Origin: Vibrio taketomensis | Lineage (GTDB): Bacteria; Pseudomonadota; Gammaproteobacteria; Enterobacterales; Vibrionaceae | Assembly: GCF_009938165.1 (NCBI RefSeq) | Contig: NZ_AP019650.1 | Span: 620,001 to 684,000 of the forward strand | Direction of reading: 5' to 3' | Length of the DNA stretch: 64,000 bases | In this document: piece after piece, positions 36,526 to 45,956 of the stretch | Layout of the letters: every line of letters begins with the position of its first letter | How positions within the stretch are numbered: the first letter of the stretch is position 1 | The notes under the pieces: generated by a model | Seen by the model: only the letters and a program-made list of their open reading frames with translations | Databases searched by the model: none | Told to the model about the DNA's origin: nothing | Program-made: the position numbers and the translations under genes

Positions 36526-37083
36526 ATGTCTATTGAAGCTACTATGCTACAACGTTGCGAATCTAAGTGTGAACTATGTGCTGCTGAAGCACCACTAACT
36601 GCTTACGCGGTTCCACCGCACGGTCACGTAACAGTGGACTACGGCATCATGGTTTGTGATAAGTGTCTAAGTGAAATCGAAGAGCCAAAAGACATCAACC
36701 ACTGGCGTTGTCTAAATGACAGCATGTGGAGCCAAGTGGTTCCTGTTCAAGTAACAGCATGGCGTCAACTTACTCGTCTTAACAGTGAAAGCTGGGCACA
36801 AGATGCGCTTGATATGATGTACATGGAAGAAGAAACTAAAAACTGGGCAATGCAAGGTATGTCTGCAGATGACAAACCATTCGATTGCAACGGCGTTGAA
36901 CTTAAAAAAGGTGACGACGTAACAGTTATCAAAGACCTTCCAATCAAAGGTACAACTCAAGTTATCAAACAAGGTACTGTGATTCGTGGTATCGCGCTAA
37001 CAGATGACCCTAAACACATCTCTGGTAAAGTGAATGGTGGTCAATCAATGTACGTAATCGCTGAATACTGCCGCAAGAAGTAA
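36526..37083 (+). CDS. yjdM: PhnA/YjdM-family protein
   Basis: 185 residues. The N-terminal zinc-ribbon region has RCESKCELCAAEAPLTAYAV and MVCDKCLSEIE. The C-terminal PhnA domain (about 115-185) has VELKKGDDVTVIKDLPIKGT and KHISGKVNGG. The old name, alkylphosphonate uptake, is historical; the protein is soluble and its role is unclear. No phn genes are nearby. It is monocistronic, sharing a terminator with the convergent chemoreceptor. Confidence 0.9.
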   Translation: MSIEATMLQRCESKCELCAAEAPLTAYAVPPHGHVTVDYGIMVCDKCLSEIEEPKDINHWRCLNDSMWSQVVPVQVTAWRQLTRLNSESWAQDALDMMYMEEETKNWAMQGMSADDKPFDCNGVELKKGDDVTVIKDLPIKGTTQVIKQGTVIRGIALTDDPKHISGKVNGGQSMYVIAEYCRKK

Positions 37084-37112
37084 TTCTTCGCTCAGCAATT
37101 AACGCGTATACA

Positions 37113-37138
37113 AGAAAAGCACCAAATGGTGCTTTTCT
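37113..37138. terminator. Bidirectional terminator between yjdM and the PAS chemoreceptor
   Basis: Perfect 11-bp stem AGAAAAGCACC/GGTGCTTTTCT with loop AAAT and T-rich flanks in both directions. It lies 29 bases past the yjdM stop and 22 from the chemoreceptor stop. Confidence 0.9.
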
Positions 37139-37160
37139 TCTTTTTGCTACAACGTAATGA

Positions 37161-38712
37161 CTAACTAGCTATTTTTTCAATCACCTCTTTGAGATCATTG
37201 GTACTCTTTTGTACCAAACTATTCATTTCGTTTGTCTGTGTCATCAAATCATATGAATCCGAATATTTGATATTGATTGACTGAATATTTTCGTTTATCT
37301 CATCAGAAACATGGACTTGCTCTTCGATTGCGACCGCAATTTGCTGATTACGGTCAACCACATCTTGTACCAGAGTTTCAAGTAGTTGAATGCTTTCCTG
37401 AGCTTGAGTAATCGAATCCACTGTATTGCTCGATTTTTCATTTCCTTTCTTGAGTGCATCAACGGCGGAGTTACTGCCACTTTGAATACTTTCAATTGCC
37501 GATTTGATTTCCGTCGTCGATTCTTGCGTTCTTTGTGCCAAGGTTCTTACTTCATCGGCTACGACGGCAAATCCCTTGCTCTCCTGCTCTAGCGGCTTCA
37601 ATCGCTGCGTTTAGCGCCAATAGATTTGTTTGCTCTGCGATGTCGTTTATCACTTCAACTACTGAACCAATTTGATCAGTTTGTTGATTTAGGTCTGTCA
37701 CTGTTTCAGAAATTTCTTTAAGTTCGCTAACTAGTTCATTTACAGAATCGTTCACATTGTCGATGACACTACGACTCTCTGACATCGTATTCTGTGCTTT
37801 TAACGTTGCATCTGCCGTAGCTTGAGCATTTTGCGAAATTTCCGCGGATGCTGCCTGCATTTCATGGACGGACGTCGCGACTAAATCAATCTCGATTTTT
37901 TGCTCACTGAGGTTTTGCGTAACACGTTCACTATTTTGTGCCGCACTGTCCGCATTAGATTGCGTTTCTTGGCAAGAATCCATCACGGATATACCAACTC
38001 GCCCTAATAGTGCATTGGCATATTGTTTACGCATTTTCATGCCCAACTCAATCTCGGCGAGATCATTGATACGGCCGCAATAAATATACTCCATCAAAGG
38101 GTTGTTGAAGTCTTTGCGCGCTTGTTTAGCGATACGTTCAAGTGGGCGTGTTAAAGCAAAAATTGATAGAGTGGACAGAGCGGCAGTGATTAACAATGCG
38201 ATTAGGGGCGATTGGCCAACAATCGTCATCATTGCATATGCAGCTCCAGCACTGGCAGCGATACACAGTGCAGCACGCATCCACAAACGTGTTCTAGGCA
38301 AATACATTGACCAAGGCTTTTTGTCATGACGAAGTTGTGCGTACACTTTTTCTGCACGCTTAACATGAATACGCTCAGGCTTAAAACGCACCGATTGAAA
38401 TTCAACGATTTGACCATTGTGTTTAATAGGTGATGCAAATGCATCTACCCAATAATAGCCACCACCCTTACGTTGGTTTTTCACCATCCCCATCCAATGC
38501 TTACCGCTTTGCAAGTGAGACCACAGATCTTTAAATGCTGCTTTGGGCATATCGCGATGACGGACAATATTATGAGGATGGCCATTTAACTCACCGTTTT
38601 TATAACCGGCAACTTCGCTAAAATGTGCACTGGCATATTTGATGTAACTGGATGGGTCGGTGATCGAAATTAGGTTATAGCTTGCGGGATAGTCATATTC
38701 CATTTCACTCAT
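37161..38712 (-). pseudogene. PAS-domain (Aer-like) methyl-accepting chemotaxis protein, frame-disrupted at the signalling tip
   Basis: About 517 residues when rejoined. The N-terminal PAS domain resembles Aer ([38 protein letters not shown]), followed by two hydrophobic segments near residues 145-185 and a MCP signalling domain. The frame breaks in the most conserved hairpin: [21 protein letters not shown] is in one frame and [20 protein letters not shown] in another (near 37572-37578). A missing tandem copy of AAGGG (minus strand) would restore GEQGKGFAVV. The start is the ATG at 38712 with AGGACAG upstream. It probably senses redox or energy state. Confidence 0.88.
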
Positions 38713-38872
38713 AAATCTGTCCTTTCCTAGCATTACTGATCTGATAAGCATCTTGGTGCGTATCTAGTACTTGTAAGAATAGAGCAAATTTTTGAAGCCA
38801 TCCGCGTTAACAACGCCATCATGGCTCTATCGATGGATAACTAACTAAAAATTTAAACTTATTGGGTAAAAA

Positions 38873-38891
38873 AGCCAGTAGGTTGCTGGCG
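38873..38891 (-). terminator. Terminator of the 62-residue protein gene
   Basis: Stem GCCAG/CTGGC with A/T extension; on the minus strand it runs directly into TTTTTT. It lies 44 bases past the small gene's stop. Confidence 0.75.
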
Positions 38892-38934
38892 TTTCCTTTG
38901 ATCATTTATGTTTTAACTGGTTAATATTAAGCCA

Positions 38935-39123
38935 TTAATACAAACCGATGTCTTTACGCATGTGGCTTGATAAATCACTTGCATAGTGATTACGAGGCTC
39001 AGCACGGTCAGTAAACAGAATATCTAATAAATGAACAAACAATCCTTTGATGTTAACCGAGTAGGTTTTTCTTTCCTTAGAGATAGGTGAAATAATGGTT
39101 TTAGCGTCAATAACCTGTGCCAT
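38935..39123 (-). CDS. 62-residue protein, function unknown
   Basis: A basic small protein; AGAGAGG stands 5 bases before its ATG and it has its own terminator. The C-terminus (SSHMRKDIGLY) recalls the closing DIGL motif of DUF1127 proteins, and the middle (LFVHLLDILFTDRAEP) is moderately hydrophobic. No family assigned. It is most likely genuine because of the ribosome-binding site and discrete transcription unit. Confidence 0.6.
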   Translation of the reverse strand: MAQVIDAKTIISPISKERKTYSVNIKGLFVHLLDILFTDRAEPRNHYASDLSSHMRKDIGLY

Positions 39124-39327
39124 GGGCGCCTCTCTTCAAATTCGGATAACGTTGACAGGCAGATATTAATCGTTTTTCTGTACAAATAATGACAAATATT
39201 TGAAAAGCTAGATTAGTTTTTCTAATTTCAAGCGCTTTGATTTATACCTATTTGGTGATTATTCACCCACACAGGATTAAAGGCAAAAATCAATCGATAT
39301 GATTGAATAATTATTTAAGAATAAAAA

Positions 39328-39381
39328 CACCCCGAATCCATACAACACATTAAGCGTATCATTATTGTTGGATTACGGGTG
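39328..39381 (-). terminator. Long-stem terminator downstream of terC
   Basis: Interrupted inverted repeat CACCCCGAATCCA-TACAACA with TGTTGGATTACGGGTG. On the minus strand it ends in GGGGTG followed by TTTTTATTC. It lies about 35 bases past the terC stop. The rest of 39124-39415 is AT-rich with no gene. Confidence 0.7.
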
Positions 39382-39415
39382 ATGGTCACAATTATTTCTT
39401 ATTTAAAATAATGTC

Positions 39416-40363
39416 TTACTGCGCAGACTCAACTTGTTTACGTTGCTTAATAACTGACGCTACAACAGCGATAGTCATGGTTGCGAGTAATACAAGCAGT
39501 GATACTGCTGTTGGGATTTCCCATGCAGAACCAACCAAACACATCTTGATACCGATAAATATCATGATGAATGACAATGCTGGTTTTAGGTAGATAAACT
39601 TATCCATCATACCTTGCAGTACGAAGTAAAGTGAACGCAAGCCTAGCAGTGCGAATACGTTAGCTGCCAACACCAAGAATGGTTCTTGTGTTACTGCAAA
39701 AATTGCTGGAATGGAATCAAGAGCAAACATCACGTCCATAAATGCGATCACGCCAATAACAATCATCATTGGAGTGACACAACGAACACCATTTTCAACC
39801 ACGGTTAGTGAATTACCACGGTAACCATCGGTCACTTTCGCAAACTTACGAATGATCTTTTCAGGTAGCGGATTCACCTCTTCTTCTTCACCTTTATCAC
39901 GTGCTAATTGGATACCAGTCCAAATTAGGAACGCTGCAAATAAGTAAAGAATCCAGTGGTACTGAGCAAGGAGTTGAGCACCGACAGCAATCATGATTGC
40001 ACGTAAAACGAGCGCACCAATAACACCCCATAGCAATGCGCGTGGACGCAAATGTTCTGGTACTGCGTATTGGTGGAAGATAATTGCAAACACAAAGAGG
40101 TTATCAACACTCAATGACTTCTCTAATAGATAGCCAGTAACGAATGAAACCGTTGCTTTTTCAGCACTATAATCACTGCCTGGCGCGTAAATGTCCCACA
40201 TAAAGTAGATTGAGCCGGCAAAAATGAAGGCAAGAACAAACCAGAAAAAACTCCAGATTGCTGCTTTACGAATCGTGATGTTGCCGCCGCGCGTCTGATA
40301 GATATCCAGTGCGACTAGCGTCAATGTCAGAATGGCGAAGCCAATATAGGTAGATGGGGTCAT
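39416..40363 (-). CDS. alx: TerC/Alx-family membrane protein (putative manganese exporter)
   Basis: 315 residues with about nine helices. Family motifs are LEKSLSVDNLFVFAIIFHQY, with the conserved acidic residues thought to bind metal, and FMDVMFALDSIPAIFAVTQE. TerC proteins such as Alx are linked to Mn2+ export and metallation of exported proteins. The start is ATG at 40363: GGAGG lies just upstream and the TM1 begins there. Upstream is a yybP-ykoY-type leader, consistent with manganese control. Confidence 0.93.
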   Translation of the reverse strand: MTPSTYIGFAILTLTLVALDIYQTRGGNITIRKAAIWSFFWFVLAFIFAGSIYFMWDIYAPGSDYSAEKATVSFVTGYLLEKSLSVDNLFVFAIIFHQYAVPEHLRPRALLWGVIGALVLRAIMIAVGAQLLAQYHWILYLFAAFLIWTGIQLARDKGEEEEVNPLPEKIIRKFAKVTDGYRGNSLTVVENGVRCVTPMMIVIGVIAFMDVMFALDSIPAIFAVTQEPFLVLAANVFALLGLRSLYFVLQGMMDKFIYLKPALSFIMIFIGIKMCLVGSAWEIPTAVSLLVLLATMTIAVVASVIKQRKQVESAQ

Positions 40364-40365
40364 AC

Positions 40366-40387
40366 ATCCTCCAAAACACGGAGGGAT
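40366..40387 (-). promoter_or_regulatory. Hairpin that sequesters the terC ribosome-binding site
   Basis: On the transcript, ATCCCTCC pairs with GGAGGAT across a 7-base loop, so the GGAGG used by terC is inside a stem a few bases before the start codon. This fits translational control by the upstream aptamer. Confidence 0.55.
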
Positions 40388-40439
40388 ACAGCGTGAATAA
40401 ACAACAACGATCCCTACCGCAAACAAAACACCCCCTTCC

Positions 40440-40590
40440 CCTCAAGGAAAGAGAATTTGATTACGTTGGTCTCGTCGAAGCGTTAAACGCTCATACTTAC
40501 CGGATAGGCATGGGCCTAACGAGATGACGATAAGTAAACCAGAGGCGACTACTCCCCAAACGAGGCGGATTGTAAGGTCCCAATCACTTT
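40440..40590 (-). promoter_or_regulatory. yybP-ykoY-type (manganese) riboswitch upstream of terC
   Basis: Reading the minus strand, TTTGGGGAGTAG (complement at 40549-40560) begins the aptamer and CGAGACC (complement at 40468-40474) ends it, about 80 bases apart with paired segments such as GAGCGTTTAACGCTTC between. GGGGAGUAG near the start and a GACC element near the end are hallmarks of this class. It lies about 105 bases upstream of terC, the family's commonest target in proteobacteria. Identification rests on motifs and context; a covariance-model search would settle it. Confidence 0.72.
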
Positions 40591-40609
40591 ACGTCTACTA
40601 TTAATATCA

Positions 40610-40635
40610 AAAAGGAGCAAATTAATGCTCCTTTT
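40610..40635. terminator. Terminator between the 31-residue protein gene and the terC leader
   Basis: Perfect 10-bp stem AAAAGGAGCA/TGCTCCTTTT with a 6-base loop and T runs. It starts 3 bases past the small gene's stop and upstream of the riboswitch, separating two transcripts. Confidence 0.85.
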
Positions 40636-40638
40636 AGG

Positions 40639-40734
40639 TTACATACCGCCGTTTGGTATGAAATATACCATGGCAAGCCAGATTGATACCCAACATGCTA
40701 CGGCTGCTACGTCTATCCAGTCTCTACTCCACAT
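40639..40734 (-). CDS. 31-residue single-span membrane protein, function unknown
   Basis: The peptide MWSRDWIDVAAVACWVSIWL continues AMVYFIPNGGM: a Trp-rich N-terminus, one hydrophobic helix and a short polar end. AGGGGGA stands just before its ATG, and a strong terminator follows within 3 bases. The gene sits between a nucleotidase and the riboswitch-controlled terC, all on one strand. Not CydX. I do not recognise it. Confidence 0.65.
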   Translation of the reverse strand: MWSRDWIDVAAVACWVSIWLAMVYFIPNGGM

Positions 40735-40807
40735 AACATCCCCCTGTTATGAATCCTGAACAAATTAACCGTAGTTTTGTAAGCAATTAGCGCGCCAATT
40801 TGATTAA

Positions 40808-42538
40808 TTAGCAACCTTTATGTTCGTTAGGGTTGCTGTTAACGTCTAAGATTTGCGGTTTGTCGGACAAATACTGGATGAAGCAATCGGCCATAGAATA
40901 GTGGGATACATCACCCTCTCCTGACATATTTAGAATAGCTTCATACCCTTCTTTGCCTTTCATTGTGTAGGCCGAGGAGGTACCAAAATATTCCTTATCA
41001 GGATCTATTTCCCCCCATATATTGCCAGACAGAATTTGTAGTTGAGTGATACGACTGCCCATAGGCGCTTTAGCGTCATAACTAAATCTTAGATTTGCCG
41101 TATATGGGTATGACCCAGATCCCGTTCCCTCGACACCGTTGTTTGTGGCGTTATTGATTGCGCCTTCTAATATGGCGGCAATGTGTTTGCCTTTGAGACG
41201 ATAAGTGCCGATTGGAACCAAAAACGGCAAGACTTTTCCGGCAATATCGGCAACCGAAATTGGGCCAATATCAATGGAATTACGCACACCACCAGCGTTA
41301 TGTATAGCAAAGTCAACGCAATGCCCTTGTGATTGCATGGTATGAATAAATGATTGTGCCACCAGCGGAGCAATATCGCTGCAGCCCTGCTCATCTGGAA
41401 TGCGCACATGCCGCAATTTGCGCTTGGTAGTTGCAATATAGGTATTTTGTAATTCTTGAACCTTCGCTTGATAACGCTGGCTTAAGATCTGTTTGATGAC
41501 GGGATCTTTACGGCATACTCTTACATTAGGGTGATGATCAATCTGGTTCTTAATTACCTGATAATCATCCGTTTTCCAAGATTGAGTACGGCTGGTATCA
41601 ACAAACATTCTACGCCCAACCAACAGTTCGTTGCGTCCTGTAAACTCGACGACACGACCTAACTCATCGAAACTTATATCGCAATGTCCAAGAGCTAATG
41701 CATGATAACCAGCTTGAACCACATAGGTTTGATTGACTTTTACACCATATGGATCGTTATTGCCTAAGCCTAACGCCGAAAAATCCCCCTGTAACATATG
41801 GCTATGACCACCCACGATCAACGATACTCCATTTACATGATGGGCGAAGTCGAGATCCACTTCATATCCCATGTGACTAAGCAGAATAATTTTGTTAATT
41901 CCGGCTTTATGGATTTCGTTCACCGTATTTTTCGCAGTCTCGATTGCATTGACGAAAGGAGTATCACTGTCTGGATTTGAAATATCAGACATTTTATCAA
42001 GCGCTAAAGCGAAGATGGCAATCGCTTCATCTTCAACATGCTTTACGATCCATTGTGCCGAGCGGCTGTGGGCTTTATAACTGTATACATGGGGGTTACA
42101 TGCAAGCCTAATTGGTTTACTCGCGTTCTCACGAGATAAGTCCCAATTCCCGGCAAGTAACGGAAAGTCGATTCGCTGAGCAAACTCCGCGACGGGCAAA
42201 TTACCCATATCCAATTCATGGTTGCCAATCGCCATCGCGTCTAATCCGAGTTGATTAAGCATGGTTGAATTGGCCTCGCCTTTAAATAGCGAGTAGTAAA
42301 GCGTGCCTTGAAAACAATCGCCGGCATGGAGGAACAAAAAGCCTTGCTGTTGATTAGCCGCTTGCATGCGCAGTTTCTCAACGCGCGTTTTTATACGAGC
42401 AAAACCACCTGCACTCACGAATGGCCGAACTTCTGTCTCATCTTTTTTAATCGTTAGTTGTAGCGACGTAGGTTCAAAATAAGAGTGTGTATCATTTATA
42501 TGAGCCACTTTGACTTGTATGGCTCTGGATTTTTTCAT
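40808..42538 (-). CDS. UshA-like bifunctional metallophosphatase/5'-nucleotidase without a signal peptide
   Basis: About 576 residues. The N-terminal calcineurin-like domain has HINDTHSYFEP, MAIGNHELDMGNLPVAEFA and LIVGGHSHML, the dimetal ligands; the C-terminal 5'-nucleotidase domain (about 370-560) has NAGGVRNSIDIGPISVADI and SAYTMKGKEGYEA. Most UshA-type enzymes are periplasmic. This one begins MKKSRAIQVKVAHINDTH with no hydrophobic segment, so it is probably cytosolic. I prefer the ATG at 42538 because AAGAG is properly spaced from it; starts at 42544 or 42556 add only a few polar residues. Confidence 0.85.
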   Translation of the reverse strand: MKKSRAIQVKVAHINDTHSYFEPTSLQLTIKKDETEVRPFVSAGGFARIKTRVEKLRMQAANQQQGFLFLHAGDCFQGTLYYSLFKGEANSTMLNQLGLDAMAIGNHELDMGNLPVAEFAQRIDFPLLAGNWDLSRENASKPIRLACNPHVYSYKAHSRSAQWIVKHVEDEAIAIFALALDKMSDISNPDSDTPFVNAIETAKNTVNEIHKAGINKIILLSHMGYEVDLDFAHHVNGVSLIVGGHSHMLQGDFSALGLGNNDPYGVKVNQTYVVQAGYHALALGHCDISFDELGRVVEFTGRNELLVGRRMFVDTSRTQSWKTDDYQVIKNQIDHHPNVRVCRKDPVIKQILSQRYQAKVQELQNTYIATTKRKLRHVRIPDEQGCSDIAPLVAQSFIHTMQSQGHCVDFAIHNAGGVRNSIDIGPISVADIAGKVLPFLVPIGTYRLKGKHIAAILEGAINNATNNGVEGTGSGSYPYTANLRFSYDAKAPMGSRITQLQILSGNIWGEIDPDKEYFGTSSAYTMKGKEGYEAILNMSGEGDVSHYSMADCFIQYLSDKPQILDVNSNPNEHKGC

Positions 42539-42719
42539 CGTCATATCTCTTCTCACTTTTCAATGCCATGCTAACGCATTCTTTGTGACAAGTTGATTAA
42601 AATTTTGAGGTAAGTCTCAATTTGTTGTTTGCTTTTTATCGTGCTCCACTGCACCAAAATCTTAATTAGGAATCGAACGTTCACCGCTAGGTCGTTAAGC
42701 CATCTCAATATATGTGACT

Positions 42720-42733
42720 TAAGCATATGCTTA
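42720..42733. promoter_or_regulatory. 14-base perfect palindrome upstream of ybjD
   Basis: TAAGCATATGCTTA is fully self-complementary and lies 57 bases before the ybjD start, in the 251-base region between two divergent genes. ATGCTTA recurs nearby at about 42753. It could be an operator; nothing more is visible. Confidence 0.3.
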
Positions 42734-42789
42734 TATTGAATTTTTCTTTTATGCTTAAAGCGTGATAAACCTGAAATAGAGATGATGTT

Positions 42790-44420
42790 ATGCGGTTAGA
42801 ACGAATTGAAATTGCAGGATTTCGCGGCATTAAACGGCTTTCTTTGTCCTTTGAGCAGCTCACTGCTTTGATAGGAGAAAACACTTGGGGTAAGTCGTCG
42901 TTACTCGACGCTTTATCAGTATCGTTACCTGCAGAAAGTGAACTGTATAAATTCCAATTAACCGATTTCCACGTCGATTACTCTGTCGCGCAAACCCAAT
43001 CTCAAGATCTGCAAATTGTTCTCTGCTTTCTCGCTAACGACGTTCAGGAAACACGTTCTCGCCGTTATCGCAAAATTAAACCGGTTTGGGTTACTGATGC
43101 TGAAGGCAATCATCGAATTTATTATCGATTGAGTGCTAGTAGAGAGGATCACAATGTAACAACTACCTATGATTTTTTGGATGCGAATGGCGATCCGTTG
43201 GCATTGCACGATGCAGATAAAATCGCACATCAAATTATTACCTTACATCCCGTTATTCGTTTGAAAGACTCACGGCGTTTTGATCGAAGTAAAGGGGTCG
43301 AACACGATTTGAATGAGCGTATAGAAAAACGTATCAGCAATACGTGTCGACGTCTTATGGCAATCCCTGGGCATGTAAACAAGGGTGAAATGAAAAGCAG
43401 CCTCAAATCGATGAGCATGTTGGTTGAGCACTACTTTTCATTTAAGCCTAATGCACGTATTGAGCATGCTCAGCCAAAAGACGGTGTGTTTTACGCTCGC
43501 AAGTCAGACGAGCTGTCAATCAATGAGTATGTTGAACGTTCTAACAATAAGCAAACACGATTGTTGCTATTAGGTTTACTGAATGCGTATCTACAGGCAA
43601 AAGGGCCGAATCACTTCACTCGCGGTGCGAGACCCATCTTGATCATCGAAGATCCAGAAGGCCGCCTGCACCCTACCCAACTTGCCAGAGCTTGGGGTCT
43701 GCTTCAGCTACTGCCGATGCAAAAGATACTGACGACAAATAGCGGGCACTTGTTGGGTCAAATACCAATTAGCTCGATACGTCGCTTAGTTCGTCAATCT
43801 GACAAAACGATTTGCACTAATATGCCGACTCAAGGTTTATCTCGTGATGAATTGCGAAGAGTGGGATTTCATATTCGCTTTCACCGCTCAAATGCGCTAT
43901 TTGCTCGTTGTTGGCTGCTTGTTGAAGGGGAAACGGAAGTCTGGCTTTTCAATGAACTTGCTAATCAGTGTGGCTACAATTTGGCGGCTGAAGGGGTGCA
44001 AATCATCGAATTTGCTCAGTCAGGGCTAAAATCATTAATCAAAGTAGCAAAAGCCTTTGGCATTGATTGGCATGTTGTGACAGATGGCGATCCGGCTGGC
44101 AAAAATATGCAGCGACAGTACGTGCGCGATTAGGGCAAGATGAAGAACGTCATCGCTTAACCGAACTTCCTGACCATGATATTGAGCATTTCTTGTATCA
44201 TCACGGGTTTGAACATTTCTTTAGGGATTTAGTGAAAATTCCTCATGATCATCCGATACCGGCTAAGAAGGTGGTGAATCGCGTACTCAAAAAGTTTGCT
44301 AAGCCCGATCTCGCGCTTGCGATTGTCACAGAGTGCGAGGATAAGGGGGTGGAGTGTATTCCTATTCTTTTGCGTTGGACACTTAAACGAGTCGTAACGA
44401 TGGCAAAAGGCAATACCTAG
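42790..44420 (+). pseudogene. ybjD: OLD-family ATP-dependent nuclease (YbjD, DUF2813), split by a one-base deletion
   Basis: About 543 residues when rejoined. The N-terminal ABC-type ATPase head reads GFRGIKRLSLSFEQLTALIGE, then NTWGKSSLLDALSV as Walker A; the other half has ILIIEDPEGRLHPTQLA as Walker B. The C-terminal Toprim region is CWLLVEGETEVWLFNELANQ and DGDPAGK. Right after DGDPAGK the frame is lost at an A run (44101-44105). Adding one A gives KYAATVRARLGQDEERHRL and continues to the stop at 44420, matching E. coli YbjD. Related OLD proteins cleave DNA; YbjD's role is not established. AGAGATGATG precedes the ATG. Confidence 0.9.
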
Positions 44421-44801
44421 TTGATTCCTATCTTAATAGCTCGTAGATAGCGTTTTTTTAGTCGCATATCTTATGCTTGTCTAAAAAGATTAGCGTTTTT
44501 CTCAGGTTAAAAACAATGGCTGTTCAACTGAATCTTTTCACTGATGACTGTTATCAATTTATCTTCATGACCGTATTGTGAGTTGGATACTGAATATGTC
44601 TAACGGCCCTGTTTCTATTGCTTATTTCGAAATAAAGCATCCATTATTACTGATTCAACGCCTGAATTTACGCAAAGGCATACAATTCTAACATTCGTTG
44701 AACCTGCCCAATCATCTCAACTGATTTAGAGTGATAGTGAATATCAAATTTTCTTACGCAAGAGATTTACTATCAAAAAGTCGCAGCACAAAGAATAAAA
44801 A

Positions 44802-44824
44802 AGCCCAAGCAAATTGCTCGGGCT
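44802..44824 (-). terminator. Terminator of the LysR gene at 44851-45753
   Basis: Stem AGCCCAAGCAA/TTGCTCGGGCT with one mismatch; the minus-strand transcript ends in TTTTTT. It lies 27 bases past the gene. The remaining interval 44421-44801 is AT-rich and holds no supported gene. Confidence 0.8.
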
Positions 44825-44850
44825 CTTAGTCCAATCATACTTGAAACTGC

Positions 44851-45753
44851 TTAAAGGACAGATTGACCTTTCATCATACGCAGGCCTTCGCGCTTAATAC
44901 ATTCCACTAATGGGTTCTCAATCATGTCCGCACGCCAAACAAACGACAGCGTTCGTTCCATATTAAGCTCTGGTACGTTAAGCGCGACCAATAGGCCCGC
45001 CTCGATAAAGCGTTCTACGTCCAGGAACGGTAAGCACGTTAAGTATTGACCGTTCGCCACCATATTACGCAGTACGGGAACGTGTTCATACTCTCGCCAC
45101 ACATCTAAATCTTCAATTAAATGATGAATAGAGCTATCAAAAATCATGCGAGTACCAGAGCCATGCTCACGCAGAACCCAACGAGCTTGCTCTAATTGTG
45201 ACAGCGTCACACGTTCAGATTTCGCGAATGGATGATGAGCAGACGCCACAACTGTTAAATGGTCTCGACACCAAACAGCTTGGTGCAAACGGTTGTCGTC
45301 ACAGCGTCCTTCAATAATTCCGATATCATATTTATAGTCCAGTAAGCCTTGCAAAATGATATCTGTACTTTGCACGTTAAGCTTGATACGAAGCTCTGGA
45401 AAATCATTATCAATTCGACATATAAGGTCGGGAATCAAATGTTCAGCGGGCGTTTGACTGGCCCCTAAACTAATTTCGCCACTCAACAAATGTTGCTCCA
45501 TAAACCCCATTTCGATTTGCTGTGCATCTTGCAACAAGCGCTTCGCTTTAGGTCTAAGCCAGTTTCCCCAGTGGGTTAACGCCATTTGTTTGCCTTGTCG
45601 TTCAAACAAGGGTCTACCGAGCATCTTTTCTAATTGTGCTAAAGACATGCTGGTAGCAGATTGAGTCAAAGCAAGTTTATCTGCCGCTGCACTAACACTT
45701 GCCGTGTCTGCAACCGCATCGAAAACAGCTAACTGCTTGAGTGAATAACGCAT
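44851..45753 (-). CDS. LysR-family transcriptional regulator, YeiE-like
   Basis: 300 residues. HTH: SLKQLAVFDAVADTASVSAA and SATSMSLAQLEKMLGRPLFE. The effector domain includes DYKYDIGIIEGRCDDNRL and LREHGSGTRMIFD, resembling the E. coli YeiE/CysB-like group. I start at ATG 45753 with AAGGAG 5 bases upstream and the HTH immediately following; a longer reading frame upstream is not protein-like. It is divergent from the formate/nitrite channel gene with 203 bases between, so that gene is its likely target (inference). Confidence 0.9.
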   Translation of the reverse strand: MRYSLKQLAVFDAVADTASVSAAADKLALTQSATSMSLAQLEKMLGRPLFERQGKQMALTHWGNWLRPKAKRLLQDAQQIEMGFMEQHLLSGEISLGASQTPAEHLIPDLICRIDNDFPELRIKLNVQSTDIILQGLLDYKYDIGIIEGRCDDNRLHQAVWCRDHLTVVASAHHPFAKSERVTLSQLEQARWVLREHGSGTRMIFDSSIHHLIEDLDVWREYEHVPVLRNMVANGQYLTCLPFLDVERFIEAGLLVALNVPELNMERTLSFVWRADMIENPLVECIKREGLRMMKGQSVL

Positions 45754-45956
45754 AACTCTCCTTATAGTTATCACGCTAGTATCCATGTATTCCTTTTGTC
45801 GCTCTATGCAACAAGACTCTATTTTACCTGCAATTTTTCCGATATCAAATTTTCTGATGAGGTTTCTAAAAATTATCAATTTTACCTATCGTTCAGTTCT
45901 CCATAATCTGTAATGGCGATACGGAACAGGGTCGCAATATCAATAAGGAGTAACTA

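Noticed and set aside
44516..44581. Short open frame MAVQLNLFTDDCYQFIFMTVL
   Set aside because: No ribosome-binding site, 21 residues, no continuation in other frames.
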